A stretch of DNA of 64,000 nucleotides. Source: Caldilineaceae bacterium. Its GTDB lineage: Bacteria > Chloroflexota > Anaerolineae > Caldilineales > Caldilineaceae. Both the position numbers and the translations under genes were made by a program. The notes below the pieces were generated by a model. It searched no databases. It was not told the DNA's origin and worked only from the letters and a program-made list of their open reading frames with translations. The stretch spans positions 1 through 64,000 of the forward strand of contig JALHQH010000036.1 in NCBI GenBank assembly GCA_022842065.1. Reading direction: 5' to 3'. Positions 1-7,653 of this stretch are shown piece by piece (the stretch's first letter is position 1; each line of letters begins with the position of its first letter).

Positions 1-62
1 TTCTCGGTTCCCCCTTTTCTCCAGCTCTCCTTTTTGACTAGCTGCTCATTGCACCTATTCCG

Positions 63-998
63 TTAGTCGTTTTGTTCGTTTCTACTTTTGTTCGTGTTCC
101 CCTGCCCTGAATAGTTACATGTGTTGTTGCTAACATTATTACTAGTATAATCAAAGGCTACGGATATAACTGAAGACGAAGTTATTTCCTGTGAATTTAC
201 ATACCCATACGCGGAATATGCAGTCTCGGCTAAAAGCGGTCGAGAGAACTCAGGATACCACCCATACTGATACCAATCCCAGTCTATGTTCTCTGGGGGG
301 TAAAGATAGCCAGTAAGTTCTGCAACTGTTGACAAAAGTTGATCTGTATTTGTAACTGTAAAAGTTTCTGTATACTCAAATTTACCAGGTTCGTATTCTA
401 CGCTATTATCGGCTAAATTTAGTTTTGCACTAGTCACATCCATATATTCATTAGCGCAGTGCGATGCTGGTGGCGGAAAAGAACCTGGTTCACATTCTTT
501 AATTTTCACAATTTCATGTGCTAAAAAAGGTGTTGTAGATTCCACCAACACCCACTGTCCTACCTCCGGGTTCAAACCAAATTCTGACCAAAAGATGTGG
601 ATATTGCCATTAACACTACCAGGTATTTCATCGCTAGCGGAAAAACCAACTTTTTCAAAGCCGTCTATAGGCGCATAGACCCAATTGTTAGGGTGAACGG
701 ATACAGGAGCGGTAACAAACTTCGTGCCGGTTTCAACCAATTGTAGGGTTGTCGTAAGTGGTATTTCCTCCCATATAGACGCTTTCAATTCAAGAATTCC
801 GTTCTCAACATAAAGCTCACCATTCACATATCCAAGCTCTACACCTTCGGTACAAGATACTATTGCTTTAGTAATTAAAGTTTCCCCTTCGCCGGAAATA
901 AATCCCCGGTTGCGATACGCTTCAGCGGACTGCGCATCTAACACCAACTGCAACATCAACAAAATCAACAACAGATGAACGCGTTTATACTGAGTCAC
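63..998 (-). CDS. Putative secreted protein, function unknown
   Basis: The 311-residue product begins with a short basic stretch and a leucine-rich hydrophobic segment (about residues 8-21) ending in AQSAEA, which reads as a Sec signal peptide, so export is likely. The mature part is rich in Asn, Ser, Thr, Tyr and Glu, has few cysteines, and ends in an Asn-rich hydrophilic tail. I recognise no catalytic motif or family. The gene is visibly more AT-rich than most of its neighbours, which may mean recent acquisition. It lies about 30 bases beyond the 3' end of the TPR part of the split STAND gene, on the same strand, so it could be the last gene of that unit. The first 62 bases of the window hold nothing recognisable. 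Confidence 0.6.
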   Translation of the reverse strand: MTQYKRVHLLLILLMLQLVLDAQSAEAYRNRGFISGEGETLITKAIVSCTEGVELGYVNGELYVENGILELKASIWEEIPLTTTLQLVETGTKFVTAPVSVHPNNWVYAPIDGFEKVGFSASDEIPGSVNGNIHIFWSEFGLNPEVGQWVLVESTTPFLAHEIVKIKECEPGSFPPPASHCANEYMDVTSAKLNLADNSVEYEPGKFEYTETFTVTNTDQLLSTVAELTGYLYPPENIDWDWYQYGWYPEFSRPLLAETAYSAYGYVNSQEITSSSVISVAFDYTSNNVSNNTCNYSGQGNTNKSRNEQND

Positions 999-1028
999 GG
1001 ATTAGTCTCCTTGCTCCCTGTTGACTTT

Positions 1029-3044
1029 TTAACCCTCACGACTGTTAACTAAAAGTTCATCAATTTGTGCAACTAATTTAAAAACTTCCAATTTCTGCAA
1101 TTCATTCTGCGCCTGTACCAGCATTTCCACTCCCTCAGCCAACCGCTTCGCTGCCAACAATGCTCTCCCCCAATCCAACTTAGTCAGTGCTTCCTGAAAT
1201 GGATCCTCATTTCCAATGAGTGTCAGACTTTCCCCAAATGCCGCAAACGCCTCTTCATATCGACCAATAGCGGCCAACACTTTACCAAGATGGGCCTGAC
1301 TAATGCCCTGAGAAACGACCTCCTTCAATTCAACAGCCAGCTCAAACTGCTGCTTTGCGAATTCTAGTGCCCCATCACCATCCCCCGCCGCCAATTTCAC
1401 TTCACACCAAAGTCCACAGAGCGTCATTCGGTTGTGCTGATCATCCAACTCGCGCGCCAGCGGTTCCGCCTGTTCCAAGTAATGAGTTGCCAAGTCCCAT
1501 TCTTCCTCATCTATATGGATTTCGGTCAGATTCCGCAACGAATATAATTCTGCACGCTTATTTGTTTGTTGACGCGCAAGATCTAGACTGTACTGTAGGT
1601 GTACTTTAGCCCCTTCAAGATCACCCATTGATAACTTGGCTGTACCTCGATTTATCTCGACATGTGCTTGTGCACTTTTGTTCGCTGTACGTTCGGCAAG
1701 CATTGCAGCCGTATCAAACATAGCCAGTCCTGGCCGAATATTGCCTGCAGAGAAAATCGCTATCGCCAGGTTCATAGTGGGCATGATCTGATTAACTGGA
1801 TCGCTGAGTTGTTCAAAAATAGCGATAGATTGAGTAGCGTATTCTATAGCACGCTGAAAGTCGCCAAGGTTATTGTAAATGCCACTTAAATCTCGTAGCG
1901 CAATGCCACGCCAAGATGTTAGATTATTGGGTAACAGATTTACACCCTTTTCAGATGTAGCTTGAGCTTCTTCATATTGACCTAGGAAAAAATAGATCGT
2001 CCCACTCCGAATATAAAGCGCGGCTTCCTCCATCTGGTCCGCACCCTGCAAACGGTCCAATCCTTGCTCCAACCAAGTCAAGGCATCACGCGGTGACTTC
2101 TCCTCCAGTAACTCGCCCATGCCCCGGCAGGCCCTGGCCGCCAGGATGCGTTGCTGGGTGCCGTCGGCAAGGGTTGCAATCTGGTTCAGGGCCGTTGTCA
2201 AACTGGCTTCGGCCAACCCACCTTCCGCCTGCAAGGTGTAAAGCTGCCCTTTCGCCAGATTGACCGCAATCCAACCTTCCGCCGCCAACCCCGCAGCGCC
2301 AAACTGTTCCAATAATCCCCGCAGCGGGCGGATCTGCCCACGGTTGACAATGCCCCACAGATCCTGCGTCGCCAAGCGGGCGGCCTCGGCCACGTCGCCG
2401 GCCCGTTCGTAGTGGATGCCGGCCAGCAGCAGATCGGTTTCATCATCGCGGTAATAGGCGCCGGCGCGGGTATGGAGCTGCTTGCGCTCACGACGGCTGT
2501 TCTGCTCATAGTAGAAGGTGCGCACCAGATCATGTTGGCGGTAAGCGCGACCGGACGCCACCTCCTGCACCATGAGGAGATGGCGTTCGCTTAGCCCGCG
2601 CAGGGTACGCAAGACGTTGCCGCGCTCGATCACGGCTTCGATGGCGTCGCGGGTGGCGGCGTAACCGAGCAGTACGGCCAATGCCTGCATCACCGTGCGC
2701 TCTTGGCCGGTTAACCCATCGTCCACTTCGCGCAGTAGATAGCGCTCAATATCGTCACTTTCAGCCAGCCGATCGAGCAGATCCTGAGGATTGCGTGCGT
2801 TTTGCAGCGCATCGCTTGCCAGGATCAAAAACTCGGCATTGCCGCCGGTCAGGGTGTAGAGTTGGTCGATCTGCGGGGGTGTGAGGGGTAGACCTTTGGC
2901 CTGTAAGAGCCGGCGTGTATCGCGCGCACTTAACCCTTGGATTGGGGCAACCTGGGCCAGGGTGATGAATTCGGGCACTCGGCGTGACGTAATGATGATC
3001 GACAGGTGCCCGGCGGTCAGCGCTTGGCGCAGCCGCACCACCAA
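1029..3044 (-). CDS. C-terminal part of an NB-ARC/TPR STAND protein (split by an amber codon)
   Basis: This 671-residue frame continues, in the same reading frame and with no missing base, the NB-ARC domain encoded at 3045-3686; only a TAG codon separates them. It starts with the second half of the ATPase (the SIIITSRR sensor strand near residues 16-23), then a winged-helix-like segment, then a long array of TPR-type helical hairpins (about residues 200-650). STAND ATPases of this build are signal-transduction or defence switches in which the TPRs sense and the N-terminus recruits an effector. The intact protein would be about 886 residues. The TTG shown as start directly follows the stop and has no ribosome site, so separate expression is doubtful. 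The TPR half (1029 to about 2100) is more AT-rich than the ATPase half, suggesting modular recombination. Confidence 0.7.
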   Translation of the reverse strand: MVVRLRQALTAGHLSIIITSRRVPEFITLAQVAPIQGLSARDTRRLLQAKGLPLTPPQIDQLYTLTGGNAEFLILASDALQNARNPQDLLDRLAESDDIERYLLREVDDGLTGQERTVMQALAVLLGYAATRDAIEAVIERGNVLRTLRGLSERHLLMVQEVASGRAYRQHDLVRTFYYEQNSRRERKQLHTRAGAYYRDDETDLLLAGIHYERAGDVAEAARLATQDLWGIVNRGQIRPLRGLLEQFGAAGLAAEGWIAVNLAKGQLYTLQAEGGLAEASLTTALNQIATLADGTQQRILAARACRGMGELLEEKSPRDALTWLEQGLDRLQGADQMEEAALYIRSGTIYFFLGQYEEAQATSEKGVNLLPNNLTSWRGIALRDLSGIYNNLGDFQRAIEYATQSIAIFEQLSDPVNQIMPTMNLAIAIFSAGNIRPGLAMFDTAAMLAERTANKSAQAHVEINRGTAKLSMGDLEGAKVHLQYSLDLARQQTNKRAELYSLRNLTEIHIDEEEWDLATHYLEQAEPLARELDDQHNRMTLCGLWCEVKLAAGDGDGALEFAKQQFELAVELKEVVSQGISQAHLGKVLAAIGRYEEAFAAFGESLTLIGNEDPFQEALTKLDWGRALLAAKRLAEGVEMLVQAQNELQKLEVFKLVAQIDELLVNSREG

Positions 3045-3686
3045 CTAGTTGAGCACGGGATCATCATCGACATGGTGAAAATCGTCAAAGCAGAGCAGAT
3101 AATTGCCGTCGCGGACGAGTTGGAGCAGATAGTCGAACAGGGTTTCGGCGGGGGGCGGTTGCCCCCCGGTCAGGCGTGTGCTCTGTAACAGTTTCCACAA
3201 CTCATCCTGGCCGTGCCAAGCCAGAAAACCGGCCAGGTTCCAGATCACGGCATCAATACCTTCCCCTTCATGAAAGGAATGCCAGAAGATCCGACTGGAC
3301 TCGCGTGCGCAGAGGGTCACCAAGGTTGCCGCGAGTGCCGTCTTGCCCACCCCGGCCATGCCTGCGATGACGGCAAGGTGTGACGTTTCCAACATGTTGA
3401 CAAAGTAGGTCAACTCTTGATCGCGACCGACAAAGCCGATGATTTCGGGTGGTTTGGTCGGTTCGGGTGGCGGCGGGATCACGATAGCCGCGACCGGTTG
3501 CGCTGCGGTTTTGCGCGCCTCAGCAATCAGCAGGGCGACTTCTTCAGCCGTGTAACCTTCGTAGATCGTCTGCTGGATATTTGTGCCGATGGCAATGTTT
3601 TTGGCGTCGCGAATGTCGCCGACGAGAATCTGATCGCCGACGACCTCCGGCTCAGTATTGCGGGCGGATGTCGTTTCCTCTACCAT
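3045..3686 (-). CDS. N-terminal part of the same NB-ARC STAND ATPase
   Basis: The 213-residue product has an N-terminal stretch of about 60 residues (GDIRDAKNIAIGTNI, then TAEEVALLIAEARK) that resembles the adaptor segments ahead of many bacterial STAND ATPases. An NB-ARC P-loop domain follows: Walker A GMAGVGKT at residues 109-116 and Walker B YLLCFDDF at 196-203. It stops after DDDPVLN at a TAG codon, and the next codon resumes the conserved NB-ARC sequence in the frame at 1029-3044. A single C-to-T change (CAG to TAG) would explain this. The fragment alone lacks the sensor and winged-helix parts and should not be a working switch. TAG is a true stop elsewhere in the window (for example at 33597-33599), so genome-wide recoding is unlikely. 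Confidence 0.75.
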   Translation of the reverse strand: MVEETTSARNTEPEVVGDQILVGDIRDAKNIAIGTNIQQTIYEGYTAEEVALLIAEARKTAAQPVAAIVIPPPPEPTKPPEIIGFVGRDQELTYFVNMLETSHLAVIAGMAGVGKTALAATLVTLCARESSRIFWHSFHEGEGIDAVIWNLAGFLAWHGQDELWKLLQSTRLTGGQPPPAETLFDYLLQLVRDGNYLLCFDDFHHVDDDPVLN

Positions 3687-4030
3687 GTTTTTCCAGCTCT
3701 ACTGGGGTTAAAGCAGACCGGGCGTTACGGCCACGCCAACGGCCAAGTCTGTTTCAGATCAATGATCACAGTTCAGGGGCTTTTATGCAATGGATGTCAA
3801 CTCACCTGTACGCACGGGGGATGGACAGGTGAGTTGCGCATGGACAGCGGTTACCAATACGCTGGGGGGGCGTAGTAGGCCGCAAGCGCATTGTGTGTCG
3901 TGGGATCACACAAATGTATGATGTGGCCAGCGCATAGTTGAGTGTAACAGCCGTCGACTATCACCGACCTGATCGATCCCTGTCGCAACTCTGTCACAAC
4001 AGGACTAGAGAGTTGCGCTACCGGCGGTTT
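3687..4030. other. Intergenic region, no gene recognised
   Basis: This 344-base gap lies between two minus-strand genes. Apart from the hairpin at 3798-3836 I see no convincing coding sequence; plus-strand frames entering it are shadows of the STAND gene. It should contain the promoter of the STAND gene, but no good -35/-10 pair was found. Confidence 0.4.
3798..3836 (-). terminator. Hairpin 3' of the zinc-ribbon membrane gene
   Basis: A perfect 12-bp inverted repeat (CAACTCACCTGT / ACAGGTGAGTTG) with a 15-base loop. It lies downstream of the stop of the minus-strand gene at 4031-4723 and has no T-tract. Confidence 0.4.
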
Positions 4031-4723
4031 CTATCCTCGATTCAACGCCCGAAATTGCTCTTGAAAAGCCGGCAAGGTAAACCCCAATGTCTCTCCGTCA
4101 TAGCGACAGAGATCCGGCCACGTTATGCCTTGGGGATGGTAGTGAAAGCGCTTGAAGAGCCGCCCCCCCACTTGGCTCGCATAGGTCCAAACCCACGGCA
4201 TCAAGAGCAACATGAAAAACGAAGAAAGGTAGGGGCGCCCCAGCCAGAGCAGCGAGCCGACCACCAGCACGCCAGCAACGGCTGCGGCAACGGCCGCGCC
4301 TGATGTGTTGCGATCCAAGCGCGCTTTACACGTCTCACACACGGGGACAGTCAGGTTGATCAGATCGGCGCGCTGCCAGATCAAGCGCACTTTCTGCGTG
4401 GCATTTCCTTTCACAATCTTCCCCTCTGCGCGCGCGTCATCCGCGCCACAACAGACGCAGAGCGGCGGGAAGATCAACCGGTCGGTTGAACGACCATTGA
4501 GACGCAGCGTGCCGAAGGATCGGGTCAGCATGTCATGCGCAGCTTCGAGGGCCGCACGCACCTCCGCATCCGGTTCGCGTGCGAGTGCATCGTCGACCGC
4601 CGTAATCACATGGCGTTCGGGAGATCGCAGCTGTTGTAGCTGCCGGGCCGTGTGGACACGCACGAGGGCGCGCTCATCTTGTAGCTGTTCAAGCAGTTTA
4701 TCGATGGTGGTTGGGATACGCAT
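4031..4723 (-). CDS. HEAT-like / zinc-ribbon membrane protein, unknown function
   Basis: The 230-residue protein has three visible parts. Residues 1-70 are helical and resemble a single HEAT-like repeat (LLEQLQDERALVRVHTARQL). Residues 85-135 carry two cysteine knuckles, CVCC (C89/C92) and CETC (C129/C132), typical of a zinc ribbon. Two hydrophobic segments (about 142-162 and 166-183) should anchor it in the membrane, followed by a short cytoplasmic tail. No enzymatic motif is seen. An AAGGG element lies about 10 bases before the ATG. The function is unknown; the layout suggests a membrane adaptor or sensor that binds zinc. Confidence 0.65.
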   Translation of the reverse strand: MRIPTTIDKLLEQLQDERALVRVHTARQLQQLRSPERHVITAVDDALAREPDAEVRAALEAAHDMLTRSFGTLRLNGRSTDRLIFPPLCVCCGADDARAEGKIVKGNATQKVRLIWQRADLINLTVPVCETCKARLDRNTSGAAVAAAVAGVLVVGSLLWLGRPYLSSFFMLLLMPWVWTYASQVGGRLFKRFHYHPQGITWPDLCRYDGETLGFTLPAFQEQFRALNRG

Positions 4724-4789
4724 TACATTAACCCTTGATCTATCATGGGATGAGGATTGGCTGATGGCAGCAACGGAAGAACGTTAGGA

Positions 4790-5054
4790 TCACTCGGGAT
4801 CAGCCGCGGCCGTTGCCGCAATGGCATTGTACCCAGTGGCCCAATAGGGTTCGGCGCGGCTTTTGGTCAGGTTGAGCGCGCTGATGGGGCCGCTCCCTTC
4901 CAGCAACGCCGCGCCGGCCCATGACCGCTGCTCATCGGCGGGTAGATAGGCCTTGATCGCAACGGCTCTGCTTTCAAAGGGGGCAAGGGCGCAAAGGGCA
5001 AGCGGTTGCCAATGGGATGATCATCGTTACCATGAAGAGATAGCGCTTGTTCAT
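4790..5054 (-). pseudogene. Small exported protein gene with a single-base frameshift
   Basis: An ATG at 5054-5052 overlaps the stop of the upstream membrane-protein gene (ATGA junction) and opens a frame beginning MNKRYLFMVTMIIPLATACP, which looks like a lipoprotein or Sec signal. That frame stops after 26 codons just past a run of five C. The +1 frame continues at once with a protein-like sequence (ESRAVAIKAYLPADEQRS to ATAAADPE) ending at a TGA at 4790. The total length, 265 bases, is one base more than a multiple of three, as expected for one inserted base. The intact product would be about 87 residues. A sequencing error in the C run is as likely as real decay. No family is recognised. 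Confidence 0.5.
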
Positions 5055-5479
5055 ACAACCTGCCTTTCAACCTGGTGGTATCCAAATGCCTGTCGTACGT
5101 ACGGTCGCCACGAATACCAGCCCCAAAAACCAAGCATCACCAGCCGTAGCATCGGGTACATCACGCCAAACGTTTCCGGCGTAACTAATAGCCGCCAGAG
5201 ATTCTGGCCCATCCCCACCGCCACCGCCGCGAGCAGACACCAGTAGGCCCAGCGTTTTAGGTGCCACAACCCCCACGCGACAACAATGCTCGCCACATGG
5301 AGCGCGATCCACGGGACAGATTCCGTTGTCAACGGTAGCGCCGTCAATCGCACAAACAGCCCAAGGAGACTACCAAGGCTGATGAGCACAACGGCCCACA
5401 CAATGCCGGTGGGCCGTTCAACCGGTAAGCGGATAGCAGCCGCAGTGGACGCCGCTTCCTTTTCTAACGCAGATTTCAT
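5051..5479 (-). CDS. Four-helix integral membrane protein, unknown function
   Basis: The product is about 142 residues if it starts at the ATG at 5479. That start is preferred because AAAGGAA lies 6 bases upstream; the in-frame ATG 18 bases earlier would place this site inside the coding sequence. After a short hydrophilic N-terminus there are about four hydrophobic helices rich in Trp and Leu (from IVWAVVLISLGSLLGLF to MLGFWGWYSW), and the C-terminus is basic. There are no catalytic motifs and no family is recognised. Its stop overlaps the start of the small frameshifted gene downstream, so the two were probably translationally coupled. Confidence 0.6.
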   Translation of the reverse strand: MKSALEKEAASTAAAIRLPVERPTGIVWAVVLISLGSLLGLFVRLTALPLTTESVPWIALHVASIVVAWGLWHLKRWAYWCLLAAVAVGMGQNLWRLLVTPETFGVMYPMLRLVMLGFWGWYSWRPYVRQAFGYHQVERQVV

Positions 5480-5634
5480 CGTTGTTTCCTTTGTCATCAG
5501 GCGCTATCATCGAATACGCTATCAGCAATGCGTAAAACCCATTGCAGGTAAGCTTGCCGCACGGCCACAGTTTCGCACCGACGGGGATGGGTTGTCACCC
5601 ACCAAACCCATCAAGTTTGCTCACCAATTCGAGC

Positions 5635-5831
5635 TCACGTCAACACCACCCGGTCGATCAACAACAGAAGCAGCAACGCCAGCGGCAGATGTTGGATCAA
5701 TTCATTCAATACGGCATCAATGTCTCCGCGTTCTTCTAATCCGGCACGAGATCACGGACAAAGGTGGCGTCGTCCCAGGCCGGATCAAGCAAAGGCACCA
5801 GAAAAGGCGTAGGATCAATAATGATGTATGG
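5635..5831 (-). pseudogene. Decayed coding remnant with a frameshift
   Basis: On the minus strand one frame reads as protein (YIIIDPTPFLVPLLDPAWDD then ATFVRDLVPD) and stops at a TAG at 5736-5738. The neighbouring frame picks up immediately with LEERGDIDAVLNELIQHLPL and a leucine-rich stretch, ending at a TGA at 5635. One missing base near 5737 would join them. There is no start codon and the 5' side begins abruptly after a stop, so this is a truncated, frameshifted remnant. The protein family is not recognised. Confidence 0.35.
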
Positions 5832-5919
5832 TCACCTTTTCTGTTGCAATTCAATACGCAATGTTTACCGCGCGATGGATTACGGTTTTTGGGGGCTGTC
5901 GGCGTAGTTATACGCGGCG

Positions 5920-5975
5920 CTGTCATCATTTAACATTTTTACTCGTGTAGAAAATGTTAAATGATGACAACCGCT
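5920..5975. repeat. 56-bp palindromic repeat, copy 1
   Basis: It contains a perfect 19-bp inverted repeat (TGTCATCATTTAACATTTT and its complement) around an 11-base loop. An identical 56-base stretch occurs at 26806-26861, where it interrupts a gene. This copy is intergenic. Its flanks also carry TATAC/GTATA, which may extend the stem. Confidence 0.8.
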
Positions 5976-6050
5976 GGTATAGTGTCGTACCAACAATGTA
6001 CTATCGTGGGCGTTGATTAAGCGTTGCCTGGGCATTTCGTTAGGAGCGCT

Positions 6051-6665
6051 TTAGTTAAAAATCAGGGGGAGCAAGATCCGTTCCAGGATCGTCGACCCCG
6101 GTCCCCGTTGACGGCAACTGATGCCGGCCAGAGTGACGTGGCTTTCGCCCCCCTCCTGCCCAGCTTCGCCCAGGGCGGTAATGCGAATGGTATGTGCAGC
6201 TAAAGGCAGCTCGCTGACCTCAATATATTCGGTGAAATTCCAGATGTTGCCTCGCCATTCATATTCATCATCGACGACGACCGTTGCCCAGCCATCGTTT
6301 TCATCACCCCAGAACTGGACGCCAATCGCGGTTGTCGGCGTTAGACAATCGGCCTCCAGTTGGCTGCCCGCGCCAGTCAACGCGGTGAGATGAACAGAAG
6401 GATCAGCCCGTTGCTGGATCTCAATCACCCCTTGCCAACTGGCCCCAGTAATGCGCAGTGCTTGGTCATGAGGATCGAGAAAGCTCTCGTCATAGGCACT
6501 CTGTTGGAGGATGCCGTTTAGCCCCGTGGCGAAGGCAACACGACTACTCAGGTAGGATGCCAGCTGGGTCGTTGCGTTGGGCGTAAAGAGATAAATGCTT
6601 ACACTACCAACGATCACACCAAAGAGGAGCACCCCTAATAAGACGAACAACAGTTGTCGCTTCAT
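6051..6665 (-). CDS. Membrane-anchored extracytoplasmic protein ending in an LPLIFN tail
   Basis: The 204-residue product starts with a hydrophobic helix (residues 4-27) that serves as signal peptide or anchor, followed by an extracytoplasmic domain predicted to be mostly beta (VIEIQQRADPS, IRITALGEAG). Two cysteines may pair. The last residues, ERILLPLIFN, resemble the C-termini of two other secreted proteins in this window (LLLPLITR at 61534 and LFLPVVTR at 48243), suggesting a shared terminal motif. The start has an AGGAAAC site close upstream. No known domain is recognised. Confidence 0.6.
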   Translation of the reverse strand: MKRQLLFVLLGVLLFGVIVGSVSIYLFTPNATTQLASYLSSRVAFATGLNGILQQSAYDESFLDPHDQALRITGASWQGVIEIQQRADPSVHLTALTGAGSQLEADCLTPTTAIGVQFWGDENDGWATVVVDDEYEWRGNIWNFTEYIEVSELPLAAHTIRITALGEAGQEGGESHVTLAGISCRQRGPGSTILERILLPLIFN

Positions 6666-6738
6666 CGTTTCCTGCTTTCTTGTTTCAAGGCATCATGAGC
6701 GGCGATGGTAGCGGCGATGGTTGGTAGAGAGATAACAG

Positions 6739-6768
6739 ATGTAGGACGCCAAGGGAAACGTCCTACAT
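6739..6768 (-). terminator. Short hairpin 3' of the DJ-1-like gene
   Basis: Perfect 10-bp arms (ATGTAGGACG / CGTCCTACAT) with a 10-base loop lie just beyond the stop of the gene at 6790. No T-tract follows. Confidence 0.4.
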
Positions 6769-6789
6769 TGGAGGACACACGGTCAGCGG

Positions 6790-7245
6790 TTATAACCCTT
6801 TGAGGGTGTCAATCAACTGCTGAATAAAGGGCAAGAGGGTGTCCGCAGCCGGGTAAAAGCCCACTTGCAAACCAGCAAAAAGGTCAGCCAAGTGGTGCGC
6901 CGATGCGGTGTCCCCCTCCTTCCCTGCCAACAAAAACTGGGTCCGCTGGGCCGCGCCCGCTTGCAACAGGGTGACCAAACGCGGGTCATTGAGTAAACGT
7001 GCCAGCCGTTCACTGTCACAAGGCAAGATCAGACAGATCACCGCAGGGGCTAGCGCGATCGCCTGATCCAGCGCCAGATCAGTCATCAGGCCCAGACCAT
7101 GCGCGCCGGTTAGCCGTTTGCCACTTACACCAACAACCCAGACACGCAAACCAGCCGCGCGTAAATTGGTGACAAATAGCGCGGCGGCTGCTTCATCACA
7201 CTGTTCTCCCCAAAGCACAAAACAACAACGTTGCGAGGCGATCAT
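6790..7245 (-). CDS. DJ-1/PfpI-like protein, probably degenerate
   Basis: The product is about 151 residues from the ATG at 7245, chosen because AAAGGA lies 9 bases upstream; an upstream in-frame ATG at 7281 has no such site. The core, LRVWVVGVSGKRLTGAHGLG followed by LMTDLALDQA and VICLILPC, follows the order of the DJ-1/ThiJ/PfpI fold: a beta strand, a TG.HGL turn, a D-x-A-L-D segment and a strand before the nucleophile elbow. The usual GG-C-x-N elbow is not clear (LPCDSERLARLL), so catalysis is uncertain. A divergent glyoxalase-like or purely regulatory role is possible. It stands alone with hairpins on its 3' side. Confidence 0.45.
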   Translation of the reverse strand: MIASQRCCFVLWGEQCDEAAAALFVTNLRAAGLRVWVVGVSGKRLTGAHGLGLMTDLALDQAIALAPAVICLILPCDSERLARLLNDPRLVTLLQAGAAQRTQFLLAGKEGDTASAHHLADLFAGLQVGFYPAADTLLPFIQQLIDTLKGL

Positions 7246-7281
7246 CGATTGTGATCCTTTGGCATCGGCGACATTTACCAA

Positions 7282-7653
7282 ATGATCATAGCAGACATTG
7301 TCTGATCGCAGACTAACACACTTCTATCAAGGCGCATTCACCATTGACAATTATCAATAGTGAATGGCTGGGGGCTTGGGCCAATCACAAGGATAAGCAG
7401 CACAGTCTGTAAACATGCTTCTATTGCAGCCTACGCACAGACATTCGTTGTACTTAAGACAGCAGAATGTAATTAAAAATAAGTTGACAACAGTGTATGG
7501 ATGTTGTATATAAGTAGACTAAATTCTGTATGATTCGTGCCCGTCTTGCGGCCGCGTGTGCGCGTTATTTCTAATACAACTGACTCACTACAGCCATTCA
7601 ACAGTGTGTAGCAGTTAACCGTTACACCATTAACCCTTACCTACCTTTACACT
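7282..7653. other. Intergenic leader region of the second STAND gene
   Basis: This 372-base gap between divergent genes carries the promoter at 7484-7512 and an imperfect inverted repeat around 7330-7365 (CATTCAC to GTGAATG). Nothing else is recognised. Confidence 0.4.
7484..7512 (+). promoter_or_regulatory. Sigma-70-type promoter for the NB-ARC gene
   Basis: TTGACA at 7484-7489, a 17-base spacer and TATATA at 7507-7512. Transcription would begin near 7520 and give an untranslated leader of about 130 bases before the ATG at 7654, which has no clear ribosome site. Confidence 0.65.

Larger units (their letters stand above)
5498..6050. other. Intergenic region with a gene remnant and a palindromic element
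   Basis: This 550-base stretch contains no intact gene. It holds the decayed minus-strand coding remnant at 5635-5831 and the 56-bp palindromic repeat at 5920-5975. Nothing else is recognised. Confidence 0.4.

Noticed and set aside
3045..3047. Genome-wide TAG recoding.
   Set aside because: Several intact genes end with TAG at the expected family length (for example 33599 and 58385).
5286..5933. Plus-strand open frame of 215 codons.
   Set aside because: It crosses a membrane-protein gene, a remnant and a palindrome, and has no protein-like features.
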